Source: Candidatus Adlerbacteria bacterium (GTDB lineage: Bacteria > Patescibacteriota > Minisyncoccia > Phycocordibacterales > SBAW01). Taken from it: a stretch of DNA of 37,949 bases. Numbering within the stretch: the stretch's first letter is position 1; the number at the start of each line of letters is the position of its first letter. The position numbers were made by a program, and so were the translations under genes. The stretch covers positions 104,214 through 142,162 of the forward strand of contig JAPLUW010000002.1 in NCBI GenBank assembly GCA_026397405.1, written 5' to 3'. Under the pieces are notes generated by a model, which was given only the letters and a program-made list of their open reading frames with translations, searched no databases and was not told where the DNA came from. Below, one piece after another: positions 28,169 to 37,329 of this stretch.

Positions 28169-28921
28169 TTACGCGTTGTCGCCTTTGATCATCTTTATTG
28201 CTTCCCCAACGGTTGTCATAAACTGCGCAGGGAAAATAATAGTTGAGTTTTTCTCGACACTGATTTCAGCCATGGTTTGCAAGGTACGCAACTGGAGCGC
28301 TACGGGGTGCTTGCTGATTATGTCAGCCGCCTCGCCGAGCTTTACTGCTGCCTGGAACTCGCCTTCGGCTGCGACAATTTTTGCACGGCGCTCGCGTTCT
28401 GCCTCGGCCTCTTTTGCCATGGCGCGCTGCATGTTGTCGGGCAATGTAATGTCTTTAATTTCTACCGCCGTAACCTGCGCACCCCACGGTTCGGTATGAG
28501 TATCAATAACTTCTTTTATCTGTGTGTTGATGTCCGCAGTCTGCGAAAGCAACTGGTCCAGCGTAAACTGCCCCACAACATTGCGAACGGTTGTTTGGCT
28601 AATCTGGTTGACCGCGCTGTACACATCTTCAATAGCAACAACTGCTTTTTGCGGGTCGGTAATGTGATAGTAGGCTACCGCAGCGATGTCGATGGAAACG
28701 TTGTCTTTGGTGATAATCTTCTGCGACGGGATGTTCATTGTAATGGTGCGCAGCGTCACCTTGGTCATCATTTCAAATAGCGGGATAAGGATGATAAGCC
28801 CTGGGCCCCGGACCCCGGTGACTTTGCCTAGGAAAAATATAACGCCCCGGTCGTACTCTTTGACGATACGCAACGACAAAAACAGGAAAATAATAACCAG
28901 CGCAAGGATGATATACGTCAT
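28169..28921 (-). CDS. Slipin/stomatin-like SPFH domain protein
   Basis: [59 protein letters not shown]. Confidence 0.93.
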   Translation of the reverse strand: MTYIILALVIIFLFLSLRIVKEYDRGVIFFLGKVTGVRGPGLIILIPLFEMMTKVTLRTITMNIPSQKIITKDNVSIDIAAVAYYHITDPQKAVVAIEDVYSAVNQISQTTVRNVVGQFTLDQLLSQTADINTQIKEVIDTHTEPWGAQVTAVEIKDITLPDNMQRAMAKEAEAERERRAKIVAAEGEFQAAVKLGEAADIISKHPVALQLRTLQTMAEISVEKNSTIIFPAQFMTTVGEAIKMIKGDNA

Positions 28922-28945
28922 ACCTCTAGTATAGCATTTTGGCTT

Positions 28946-29236
28946 TTATAGGAGTGTTTTAACTTGTTCCATAATAGTGCGCTCTATTTTGCCTTCAAAC
29001 ATGCGGAGCATGAGCGGGAGTTTGGCATCGATAACAAATTCTTTTTCTTCAACAAGCAGCGTACCGGTGATATGCATTTTTTGTGCAGTAAATGCGAAGG
29101 TAAGTGTGTTCCCTGCCCATTCTTCTTGTTCCATTTCTACTTGGCCCGCCATCTGCGGGCGTGCAGCTTCCAAACTAGCTTTTACTTTTGTAACGGCTTC
29201 TTCTTGTGTAAATTTGTGTGGAATTTTTAGATGCAT
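28946..29236 (-). CDS. Polyhydroxyalkanoic acid system (PHA_gran_rgn)-like protein
   Basis: MHLKIPHKFTQEEAVTKVKASLE...WAGNTLTFAFTAQKMHITGTLLVEEKEFVIDAKLPLMLRMFEGKIERTIMEQ. Confidence 0.75.
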   Translation of the reverse strand: MHLKIPHKFTQEEAVTKVKASLEAARPQMAGQVEMEQEEWAGNTLTFAFTAQKMHITGTLLVEEKEFVIDAKLPLMLRMFEGKIERTIMEQVKTLL

Positions 29237-29282
29237 ATACAGCAGTATATAAAGTTGCGCGCCGGCATGCTAGCATGCGCTC

Positions 29283-30569
29283 ATGAAAGACACTGGGGAG
29301 ATAGTGTGGGACGTATGTGTTATAGGCGGCGGTCCTGCTGGCATGATGGCAGCCGGTCAGGCGGCGGCTCTTGGCGCACGTGTCGTGTTACTTGAGAAAA
29401 ACACCACACTTGGCAAAAAGTTGCTTATTACAGGAGGCGGCCGTTGCAATGTCTGCAACGGAGAAGAAGATGTTCGGAAACTGCTTTCCAAATTTAAGGG
29501 CAGTGACAAGTTTTTATTTTCTGCGTTTTCCCAGTGGTCCACCAAAGACACGCTCGACTTTTTTCACACCCGCGGGATGGACACAAAAGTAGAAGCACTG
29601 CTGCGTGTCTTCCCCGCAAGCAACACCGCACAGTCAGTATGGGACGTACTCGTACAAAATTTAAAAAAACATGATGTTACAGTACTTTCTAACTCACCCG
29701 TTACAAGCATACAAAGCAAAGACGGCGAAGTTGTTTCAGTAACTCTTAAAAATAAAAAAGAGATATTGGCAAAGAAATTTATTGTGGCAACCGGCGGCAA
29801 ATCTCGCCCCGAAACCGGCTCGACAGGTGAGGGGTACGAGTGGCTTAAAGAGCTAGGCCACAATGTAACTGGTACAAACGCTGCATTGGTACCCCTGGCA
29901 ATTAAAGACATGTGGGTCAAAAAACTTGCAGGCGTGAGTGCACAAGATGTAAAAATAACTACATTTCAAAATAATGTAAAACAGAACGTGCAGTTGGGTA
30001 AAATACTTTTTACCCACGTAGGTGTAAGCGGGCCAACAATTTTAAATATGAGCCGCGACATTGGCGAGTTGCTCAACTACGGCGACGTGAACGTTGAAGT
30101 AGACTTCGCGCACGCTTTAGGCTATGACGCACTTAATACAAAACTGCAAGAAGTATTTGCCAAAAACGATAAGAAAAAACTAAAAAACTCACTAAGCGAA
30201 CTACTCCCCACCGCAGTAGTGTCAGTACTTCTTGAGCTGGCAGGCATCGACGGCGATGTCGAATGCAACAGTGTCACACGCACCACGCGCCTGGCATTGC
30301 TCAAGGCAATTAAACATGCGTCTATGGATGTAGACAAACTCCTCGGGTTAGAAAAAGCTGTCATAACGTCGGGCGGCGTCGACCTAGAAGAGGTAGATTT
30401 TAAAACCATGCAGTCACGCCTTTTCCCTAACCTCTACCTTGTAGGCGACATACTAAACATAAACCGACCCTCAGGCGGCTACAGTTTGCAGTTGTGTTGG
30501 ACAACCGGCCATGTCGCCGGCACACACGCAGCCCTCGGCCATAGCCCTACGGGCGAGGCACAAAAATAA
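29283..30569 (+). CDS. NAD(P)/FAD-dependent oxidoreductase, HI0933/YhiN family
   Basis: DVCVIGGGPAGMMAAGQAAALGARVVLLEKN, LLITGGGRCNVCN, ATGGKSRPETGSTGEGYEWLKELGH, LYLVGDILNINRPSGGYSLQLCWTTG. Confidence 0.93.
   Translation: MKDTGEIVWDVCVIGGGPAGMMAAGQAAALGARVVLLEKNTTLGKKLLITGGGRCNVCNGEEDVRKLLSKFKGSDKFLFSAFSQWSTKDTLDFFHTRGMDTKVEALLRVFPASNTAQSVWDVLVQNLKKHDVTVLSNSPVTSIQSKDGEVVSVTLKNKKEILAKKFIVATGGKSRPETGSTGEGYEWLKELGHNVTGTNAALVPLAIKDMWVKKLAGVSAQDVKITTFQNNVKQNVQLGKILFTHVGVSGPTILNMSRDIGELLNYGDVNVEVDFAHALGYDALNTKLQEVFAKNDKKKLKNSLSELLPTAVVSVLLELAGIDGDVECNSVTRTTRLALLKAIKHASMDVDKLLGLEKAVITSGGVDLEEVDFKTMQSRLFPNLYLVGDILNINRPSGGYSLQLCWTTGHVAGTHAALGHSPTGEAQK
30533..30558. repeat. Palindromic repeat copy 1 (CCTCGGCC..CCTACGGGCGAGG)
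   Basis: cctcggccatagccctacgggcgagg; shares flanks with 32072-32100. Confidence 0.6.
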
Positions 30570-32021
30570 TTATTTTTCCAGGTCGAGCACTTCGTCAATG
30601 CGAATCTGCGAGACAAATTCAGGTACGTGGCTGACAAGTATCATCGCACCTTCGTAGTTGGTCAGTGCTTCGGCAATAACCGGCAAGTGACGGAAGTTCA
30701 TGTGGTTGGTCGGTTCGTCCAAAATTAAAAGTCCTGGGCGCAGTAGTACAAGGCGTGCAAATGCAACGAGGCCTTTTTGACCTTCAGACAAGTTGCCAAT
30801 TTTTGTATGCACAAGTTCGCCGGTTATTAAAAAACCCGCCGCAACACTGCGCAGATTTTCTTCAACCAGACGCTCCATCACTGCACCCAGTTCCTGGTGA
30901 ACAGTCTTGTCGAAGTCGAGGTTAGAAAAATCTTGGCGGTAGTACCCAACACGCACACCTTTTGCTATCTCTGCGCCTTTTGCAGTGCCGTTTGCAATAG
31001 ACTCGAGCAGTGTTGTTTTGCCGATACCGTTAGGGCCCTGCAGCTGCAAGTGTTGGTTTTTCTTAAGCGACATCTCTGTCTTGCGCTGTGTTGCTTTGTG
31101 GTTTTTGATAACTGCAAACGACGTAATATTTAAAATGTCGCCGATAAGGTCGGGCTGCGAGGGGATAACAAACGACCGGATAGTTTTGTCTTCCTTCCGG
31201 ACGTCAACCTTTTCTTCTTCCAACTCTTCGGCTTTTTCACGCATGCGCTTTGCAACCATACGCATCTGCCCTCCCTTGTTTGCAAAAAAGTTTGCCTTGT
31301 CTTTATTTTCTTGTATTTCTTTTGCGAGCAGGGCGTTTTTTCTATTTTCTTTCTCAATTCTGGCGCTGATGTCTGCAACCACGTCAAAATAGTTACCGAC
31401 GTATTGCTCCACCTTGTGAGTATGTACATCTAGGTACAACACGCCCTGGGTAAACGCATTCAAAAATTCTGCATCGTGAGAAATAACGATGACCGTCTTT
31501 TTATAGTCAACCAAAAACTTTGTCAGGTGCGCAATACCAGCTTTGTCGAGATTGTTTGTAGGCTCGTCCAACAACAATAAGTCTGGGTCTTGTATCAACG
31601 CCGACGCAAGCAACAGTCTAGCCTGCTGGCCACCCGAAAAGGTCTTTATTATCTTGTCGTGGTCGGCGACCAAATGCACTGCTTCAAGCACACGGTCGAT
31701 GCGCGGGTCGATGTCATACACTTTTTTAGGAAATACTTTTTGGAAAAAGTCGCGTACGGAAAGTTCCATATCTTCGCGAGGTATAACCTGGCGGGCCGTC
31801 CCCACACTCAAACCTTTGGTGATATTAATAACTCCACTTTCGGGCTTTATCTCACCCATAATCAATTTAAAAATTGTGCTCTTCCCTGCACCGTTTTGAC
31901 CCATGAAGGTAATCTTGGTGCTTTTGCGCACGTTAAAATTTACCTCATCGAGGATTTTTTTCTTCGGGCCAAAGTCAAACGAGACCCCTTCAAAACGAAT
32001 TATTGTTTCTCCGCGCGGCAT
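30570..32021 (-). CDS. ABC-F family ATP-binding protein
   Basis: Two ABC domains: GQNGAGKSTIFKLIMGE, FSGGQQARLLLASALIQDPDLLLLDEPTNNLD; GPNGIGKTTLLESIANG, LSEGQKGLVAFARLVLLRPGLLILDEPTNHMN. Confidence 0.95.
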   Translation of the reverse strand: MPRGETIIRFEGVSFDFGPKKKILDEVNFNVRKSTKITFMGQNGAGKSTIFKLIMGEIKPESGVINITKGLSVGTARQVIPREDMELSVRDFFQKVFPKKVYDIDPRIDRVLEAVHLVADHDKIIKTFSGGQQARLLLASALIQDPDLLLLDEPTNNLDKAGIAHLTKFLVDYKKTVIVISHDAEFLNAFTQGVLYLDVHTHKVEQYVGNYFDVVADISARIEKENRKNALLAKEIQENKDKANFFANKGGQMRMVAKRMREKAEELEEEKVDVRKEDKTIRSFVIPSQPDLIGDILNITSFAVIKNHKATQRKTEMSLKKNQHLQLQGPNGIGKTTLLESIANGTAKGAEIAKGVRVGYYRQDFSNLDFDKTVHQELGAVMERLVEENLRSVAAGFLITGELVHTKIGNLSEGQKGLVAFARLVLLRPGLLILDEPTNHMNFRHLPVIAEALTNYEGAMILVSHVPEFVSQIRIDEVLDLEK

Positions 32022-32071
32022 CTCACTAACGTACCGTATTTTTGCAGAAATTGAAAGGAGTTTATGGTTTC

Positions 32072-32100
32072 CCTCGGCCGCGTCCGTCCTACGGGCGAGG
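32072..32100. repeat. Palindromic repeat copy 2, spanning the alkA stop codon
   Basis: cctcggccgcgtccgtcctacgggcgagg followed by T7 on the plus strand. Confidence 0.6.
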
Positions 32101-32718
32101 TTTTTTTACAATCAGTTTTGCATCGTCTGCGACACGCCACAAGTACCACGACGCGGCCGAAGCATGCGCGCGCCACGGTTTTGCCAATGTTTCCATCTGT
32201 GTGGGAGTGGGAAGTTTTTTTAACCCGTATACAATCTGGAACCCTTTCTGAATCCCTAGGTCCCCTGTCGGCAAAATGTCAGGGCGGTTAAGTGTAAATA
32301 TCAAAAACATATGCGCCGTCCACACACCAATACCTTTCACTTGGGTTACGTGCGCGATAACTTCATCGCTCGTCATTTTTTTAAATGCACGGTGCTTAAT
32401 AGTGCCGTCTGCAAATTTTTGTGCCAAGTCTTGGATATACGTAGCTTTTTGTCCAGAAAGCCCTGCTCCGCGGAGTTTTATAAACCCCATTGCAGACACT
32501 TCCTCCGGTGTGGGGAATTTTTTGCCGGGGAAAAGTTCGGTAAACCGTTTAAAGATAGTCGCCGCAGCTTTGCCCGACACTTGCTGGTACACAATGGAAC
32601 GTATAAGGGCCTCAAACGGCCGCGCTTCCCTGCCCAGTTGGGCGGGACCGTAGGCTTTTATAAGCGGCGCAAAACGCTTGTCCTTTGCAAGGATTTTTAT
32701 TGACGCTTCGTATGCCAT
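32089..32718 (-). CDS. alkA: DNA-3-methyladenine glycosylase II (AlkA family)
   Basis: FEALIRSIVYQQVSGKAAATIFKRF, LRGAGLSGQKATYIQDLAQ, VKGIGVWTAHMFLIFTLNRPDILPTGDLGIQKG. Confidence 0.92.
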   Translation of the reverse strand: MAYEASIKILAKDKRFAPLIKAYGPAQLGREARPFEALIRSIVYQQVSGKAAATIFKRFTELFPGKKFPTPEEVSAMGFIKLRGAGLSGQKATYIQDLAQKFADGTIKHRAFKKMTSDEVIAHVTQVKGIGVWTAHMFLIFTLNRPDILPTGDLGIQKGFQIVYGLKKLPTPTQMETLAKPWRAHASAASWYLWRVADDAKLIVKKPRP

Positions 32719-33443
32719 GCGTAGAGCGTAATAGCAGCAGCCGCTGCAACATTTAGTGATTCGGCTTTTGGCTCAATTGAAATAGAAAGTACGCGGTCAC
32801 AAATTTGTGCGGTTTTTTGCGGCAGACCTTTTGACTCGTTACCCAATATAAAAAGAGCTGGAGCGGTAAATTCTTCTGCGTCCAATGTATTTTTCCCTTC
32901 CCCTGCCAACCCGTACACGCGGAACCCGCGCTTTTTTAAGTCTGCAACTGTTTGTTGAATGTTATCAATTGAAATAAGAGGCAATGTAAACGCCATCCCA
33001 GCCGACGCCTTAATAACCGCACCTGTAACCGGCGACTGTTTGCTGCCCGGCAACAATACTGCCGACGCACCAAAGGCCGCAGCCGAGCGGATTACCGCAC
33101 CAACATTGTGTGGGTCTTGCACTTCGTTTAACAATACTAACGACTGTTTTTGTTTTCCTACATTGTGTAAAGGGTTGTTGACCCACTGGTCGTACGGCAC
33201 AACTAACTCTGCCAGCGAAACAAGCGCGATAGCGCCTTGGTGTGGCGCACCGCCTTCAACCCACGACGATGCTTTGCGTGAGTCTAGCTCTTCAACTATG
33301 ACACCCGTTTGTTTGGCAAGCTGGCGGAGCTTTTGGTCGTGCATCTCGCGCGCAAAATACACACGGCGCAGCGCCCTAGGTGCATTTGTAAGGGCTTCGC
33401 GCAATGCGTGCCTGCCGTAAATATAGATTTTATTCTGTTTCAC
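32697..33443 (-). CDS. rlmB: 23S rRNA (guanosine-2'-O-)-methyltransferase RlmB (TrmH/SpoU family)
   Basis: IYGRHALREALTNAP, LLNEVQDPHNVGAVIRSAAAFGASAVLLP, LGNESKGLPQKTAQICDRVLSISIEPKAESLNVAAAAAITLY; GTG start. Confidence 0.92.
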   Translation of the reverse strand: MKQNKIYIYGRHALREALTNAPRALRRVYFAREMHDQKLRQLAKQTGVIVEELDSRKASSWVEGGAPHQGAIALVSLAELVVPYDQWVNNPLHNVGKQKQSLVLLNEVQDPHNVGAVIRSAAAFGASAVLLPGSKQSPVTGAVIKASAGMAFTLPLISIDNIQQTVADLKKRGFRVYGLAGEGKNTLDAEEFTAPALFILGNESKGLPQKTAQICDRVLSISIEPKAESLNVAAAAAITLYAWHTKRQ

Positions 33444-34129
33444 TACTCTGCTACCGTAACACTAATGAGCATAACTGGCGAGAGGGGGCGGTCGTGCGAA
33501 TCAGTCGCGACATTGTTTATTGCCGTTACTACATCCATACCCTTTGTGACTTTACCAAAGACGGTATAACCAGAGTCGAGGTTGTGGTTGTCGACTGCGT
33601 TGATAAAAAACTGGCTGCCCTGGGTATTGGGGCCAGAATTTGCCATCGCAATAGAGCCGGCAACATTGCTGTTGTTTGAACTTATTTCGTCATTAAATTT
33701 GTAGCCCGGGCCCCCTGTACCCCACAGCCCCTGTTTAGAGTCGTCCTTTGTAAGCGGGTCGCCACCTTGGTCCATAAAACCTTTAATAACGCGGTGGAAT
33801 TTTGTCCCATCATAAAACCCAGCCTGTGCAAGTTTAATAAAGTTTGCAACTGTGTTTGGTGCGTTCTGTGGGAAAAATTCGAGCGTGATATCTCCTTTGT
33901 TTGTGTGCAGTGTTGCGTGCATAATTTTCTTTGGTGAATTAGTAGTAGTGACCGGTGGTGTACTTACTGTAGCTGCAGACGTGGTAGGCAGAGAAGCTTC
34001 TGGAGTAGTGGTTGCTACTTGCGTATACGTATCTACAGTAGAACTTGTAGGCGGCGTACTCGACAAAAACCAATATCCCCCACCCAAAATAATAATAGCC
34101 CCTGCAAGACCTGCAACTATTTTCAACAT
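33443..34129 (-). CDS. Cyclophilin-type peptidyl-prolyl cis-trans isomerase, membrane-anchored
   Basis: TNKGDITLEFFPQNAPNTVANFIKLAQAGFYDGTKFHRVIKGFMDQGGDPL...IAMANSGPNTQGSQFFINA; N-terminal TM. Confidence 0.95.
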   Translation of the reverse strand: MLKIVAGLAGAIIILGGGYWFLSSTPPTSSTVDTYTQVATTTPEASLPTTSAATVSTPPVTTTNSPKKIMHATLHTNKGDITLEFFPQNAPNTVANFIKLAQAGFYDGTKFHRVIKGFMDQGGDPLTKDDSKQGLWGTGGPGYKFNDEISSNNSNVAGSIAMANSGPNTQGSQFFINAVDNHNLDSGYTVFGKVTKGMDVVTAINNVATDSHDRPLSPVMLISVTVAE

Positions 34130-34168
34130 ACGACTAGTATACCAAAAAATACTCGTCTATCTGTATTT

Positions 34169-34471
34169 TTATACAACCGTGATGACCGCAGGAGTTTCGG
34201 CAAGTTGGCGAGTTTTTTCTGCCAGCTCGTTTTCTAATTCCTTTTTTTGAGCTTTTAGCACCGACACATACATGTCGTCTTTGATAAAACTCGGGAGTAA
34301 CACAAGCAATGCGATAGCGACGCCACTCAGCACTGCTGCAAACAATACAGTTGAAAGGGAACCCGACATCTGCCACGCAAAAAACGTTACCGTGATAGGC
34401 ATCGCATTTTCTAAAATAAACAAGACCGAAACACCGCCCAAGATAATACCGACGATTAGAAAAAATATCAT
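34169..34471 (-). CDS. LapA/DUF1049-like membrane protein
   Basis: Two TM segments, ILENAMPITVTFFAWQMSGSLSTVLFAAVLSGVAIALLVLLPS, coiled-coil KKELENELAEKTRQL. Confidence 0.75.
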   Translation of the reverse strand: MIFFLIVGIILGGVSVLFILENAMPITVTFFAWQMSGSLSTVLFAAVLSGVAIALLVLLPSFIKDDMYVSVLKAQKKELENELAEKTRQLAETPAVITVV

Positions 34472-34528
34472 AGACCTACATCGTACCTACTTCTTCATGA
34501 ACATTGGGTGAAGAATCGTACAGGCACA

Positions 34529-35452
34529 TCACCAACCGCCTGACGCCCCGCCGCCACCCGAGCGGCCACCGCCAAACCCTCCGAAGCCGCCCCCTCCACC
34601 ACTACCCCCACCTCCTATCCACCAAGGGATTATTGCCCCAGTGCTTTTTGCAGCGTTGTAATGCTTGGAAACAAGGTAGTCAAACAAGAGTCCTAGGCCA
34701 ACAAGTACCGCAGTAAGTAATGCACCCCACAACACCGCAAACCCAAGTACCGCCCACACACCAGCACCGAGCACGCCGCCAACTACCCCGCCTGCCCACC
34801 AGGACTTGCTGCGTGCAAAAATTGCCGCAAGCCACTGCAGCGCAAAAAACAATACTGCAAACGCAATCTCAATTCCATGTGCAGTTACGGAGAAACCTGG
34901 CCCTGCACTACCCGCGCCAGTATATTCATTTTGTGTTGCAAGAATAATGTCGCCCACAGCAGTAGCAACACCCGCATCATAGTTTCCCGCTTTTAAGTTT
35001 GGTGTAAGGTCGTTTGCAATAATCCGTGCAGCCACGCTGTCGGGAAGCGCGCCTTCCAAACCGTAACCGACTTCGATACGAATTTTATGTTCTTCGACAG
35101 ACAACAGAAGTAAGACACCGTTGTCTTTTTCTTTTGTGCCGATACCCCACTCTTTGTACAGTTGCACTGCATAATTTTCGACATAGTCGCCCTGCATGTT
35201 TGGTACGGTAACAACTGCAATTTGGTTCGACGTAGACGCTTCGAAGTTTTTTAATTGGGCATCAAGTGCTTGCACGGTCTCTGCCTTGAGTACATGGGCA
35301 AAGTCGTTTACATACCCGCTTGGGTTCCCCGGCGATGTGTACGCAAATGCAGGCGTCGCAAAGGAGCATAACAAAACTCCAATGATGCCGAAGTGAAACT
35401 TTTTGCGGTTCGTCAGAATCCGATCAAAAAGTTTCGCGCAGGCTCTCACCAT
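34529..35452 (-). CDS. TPM domain-containing protein (YgcG-like)
   Basis: GYVNDFAHVLKAETVQALDAQLKNFEASTSNQIAVVTVPNMQGDYVENYAVQLYKEWGIGTKEKDNGVLLLLSVEEHKIRIEVGYGLEGALPD; Gly-rich C-terminus. Confidence 0.93.
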   Translation of the reverse strand: MVRACAKLFDRILTNRKKFHFGIIGVLLCSFATPAFAYTSPGNPSGYVNDFAHVLKAETVQALDAQLKNFEASTSNQIAVVTVPNMQGDYVENYAVQLYKEWGIGTKEKDNGVLLLLSVEEHKIRIEVGYGLEGALPDSVAARIIANDLTPNLKAGNYDAGVATAVGDIILATQNEYTGAGSAGPGFSVTAHGIEIAFAVLFFALQWLAAIFARSKSWWAGGVVGGVLGAGVWAVLGFAVLWGALLTAVLVGLGLLFDYLVSKHYNAAKSTGAIIPWWIGGGGSGGGGGFGGFGGGRSGGGGASGGW

Positions 35453-35453
35453 A

Positions 35454-36032
35454 TTAGAAGTTTACTGTCGGAGGAGTTGCTGCTGCAGCGTCAGCTTTGA
35501 ACAATGTGCGTGGAGCGAAGCCAAATAGTTTTGCTACCATCGAGCCTGGGAACGTTTGTACATTTATATTGTATGCAGCAACTGTGTCGTTGTAACGCAT
35601 ACGTTCAACTGCAACGCGGTTTTCTGTACCTGAAAGTTCGGCTATCAAACTCTGTACCGTGTCTATAGACTTGAGCTGCGGATAGTTTTCCATAACGACA
35701 AGCAAACGTGCCAACGAGCCTTCAACCTGGTTAGCGGCAGCGGCCCGTGTTTCGGGAGTTTGTGCGCCCGCATACTGAGTGCGAGCCTCTGCTATAGCAC
35801 CAAAGACAGCAGTTTCCTGCTTCATCGCACCTTTAACCGAGTTCACCAAGTTTGGAATAAGGTCAAAACGGCGCTGGTACTGCGACTCGACTTGCGCCCA
35901 CTGCGTGTCGACTGCAACATTTCCTTTTATTAAGGTGTTGTATTTTGACAATCCAAACAAAACTACCAAAACAATAATAATGCCGACGATAACTGGCCAC
36001 GTAAACCATCCTCGCACTTTTGTAGTATCCAT
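35454..36032 (-). CDS. LemA family protein
   Basis: Start moved to MDTTKVRGWF; KYNTLIKGNVAVDTQWAQVESQYQRRFDLIPNLVNSVKGAMKQE. Confidence 0.95.
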   Translation of the reverse strand: MDTTKVRGWFTWPVIVGIIIVLVVLFGLSKYNTLIKGNVAVDTQWAQVESQYQRRFDLIPNLVNSVKGAMKQETAVFGAIAEARTQYAGAQTPETRAAAANQVEGSLARLLVVMENYPQLKSIDTVQSLIAELSGTENRVAVERMRYNDTVAAYNINVQTFPGSMVAKLFGFAPRTLFKADAAAATPPTVNF

Positions 36033-36157
36033 ATGGAGTAAGTATAGAAGACGCACAGCAGTATGCAAGCTTATTTTCTGTTTGTGTTTTATATGTTTCT
36101 TTAATACAGTTGCTTCGGTATTTAGTTCCACTTCACTTGTAACCTAAGGAGGCTCAC

Positions 36158-37276
36158 ATGGCCAGCGAACAGATGACGTATGCAGGTACTGGTGTCCAAT
36201 ACGAAATTCTGGATTTCTTCAAGCGAGCTGCCCAAACGGCTGCCCGCGAGACCGCCGGAAACATTGATAGGCTCAACGGTGGAGAATTCAAGGAGTTCAA
36301 ACCGAGCCGTGGCGAGAGTGCCTACATCATCGAAGCGGCGAAGAGCTACTTTGCCCATGTTGAAGAAGGCTTGGGCACGAAGAATCTCGTGGCCGATGCA
36401 ATGTACAAGCTCACCGGTAAGTCGTTTTACGATTATATCGCCCAGGACACTGTGGCTATGATCGTTAACGATATGATCACGACGGGTGCTTTGCCGCTTT
36501 CGGTGGCGATGCACTTGGCCGTCGGCGAATCCAGTTGGTTCGACGACACGCGGCGCAGCAGTGACTTGATAACTGGCTGGAAGAATGCGTGCGATATGGC
36601 TGGATGTGTCTGGGGCGGCGGCGAAACACCAACGCTCAAAGACATGCTGTTGCCAGGCGTTGCCCTGCTCGCTGGTTCCGCGGTGGGTTTGGTAAAGCCA
36701 AAAGGGCGACTCATCCGTGCCGAGAATATTCGACATGGAGACCGTATCATTCTTATCGAGAGTTCCGGCATTCATGCCAACGGGCTCACGATGGCGCGGA
36801 AAATTGCCGAAAAGCTGCCGCGAGGGTATCTTACGAAACTTCCCGACGGCCGCACGTATGGCGAGACATTGCTTGATCCAACGCATATCTATGTCAGGTT
36901 TGTTGAAGCATGTTTGGATGCCGGCGTGGACATCCATTACGCGGTCAACATTACGGGCCATGGTTGGCGTAAGTTAATGCGCGCACCTCAGCCGTTCGAA
37001 TACGTTGTTCAACACCTGCCGGACAAACTTCCTATTTTCGATTTCATCCAGAAACACGGTCCTGTGTCGAAGGAGGAAATGTACGGCAACTTCAACATGG
37101 GAGCAGGTTTCGCACTCTATATTCCCTACGGCCACATGCAGCGCTTCATGGCAGTTGCGGGCAGACACCATTTCAAGACCTGGGATGCCGGAATTATCCG
37201 CGAAAGTTTAGAGAAAAAGGTCTCTATCAGACCTCTGGGTCTCGAGTACGCCGCAGACACACTTGCCGTCCGCTGA
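36158..37276 (+). CDS. purM: Phosphoribosylformylglycinamidine cyclo-ligase (AIR synthetase, PurM family)
   Basis: GLGTKNLVADAMY, VNDMITTGALPLSV, WGGGETPTL, ESSGIHANGLTMARKIAEKLP, YGETLLDPTHIYV, NITGHGWRKLMR; SD AAGGAGG. Confidence 0.88.
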   Translation: MASEQMTYAGTGVQYEILDFFKRAAQTAARETAGNIDRLNGGEFKEFKPSRGESAYIIEAAKSYFAHVEEGLGTKNLVADAMYKLTGKSFYDYIAQDTVAMIVNDMITTGALPLSVAMHLAVGESSWFDDTRRSSDLITGWKNACDMAGCVWGGGETPTLKDMLLPGVALLAGSAVGLVKPKGRLIRAENIRHGDRIILIESSGIHANGLTMARKIAEKLPRGYLTKLPDGRTYGETLLDPTHIYVRFVEACLDAGVDIHYAVNITGHGWRKLMRAPQPFEYVVQHLPDKLPIFDFIQKHGPVSKEEMYGNFNMGAGFALYIPYGHMQRFMAVAGRHHFKTWDAGIIRESLEKKVSIRPLGLEYAADTLAVR

Positions 37277-37285
37277 ATCAACGTC

Positions 37286-37312
37286 CCGTCGCAGCAATAC
37301 GGCGGTTTTTTT
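37286..37312 (+). terminator. Rho-independent terminator after purM
   Basis: CCGTCG CAGCAATA CGGCGG TTTTTTT. Confidence 0.7.
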
Positions 37313-37329
37313 ATTTAAAAAATAAACGA

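Noticed and set aside
34540-34625. GC-rich glycine-codon repeats suggestive of a tandem repeat or CRISPR
   Set aside because: It is the Gly-rich tail of the TPM protein. No CRISPR-like direct repeats with spacers were seen anywhere in the window.
36122-36961. 279-aa minus-strand ORF
   Set aside because: Antisense to purM, which has strong family motifs and an SD.
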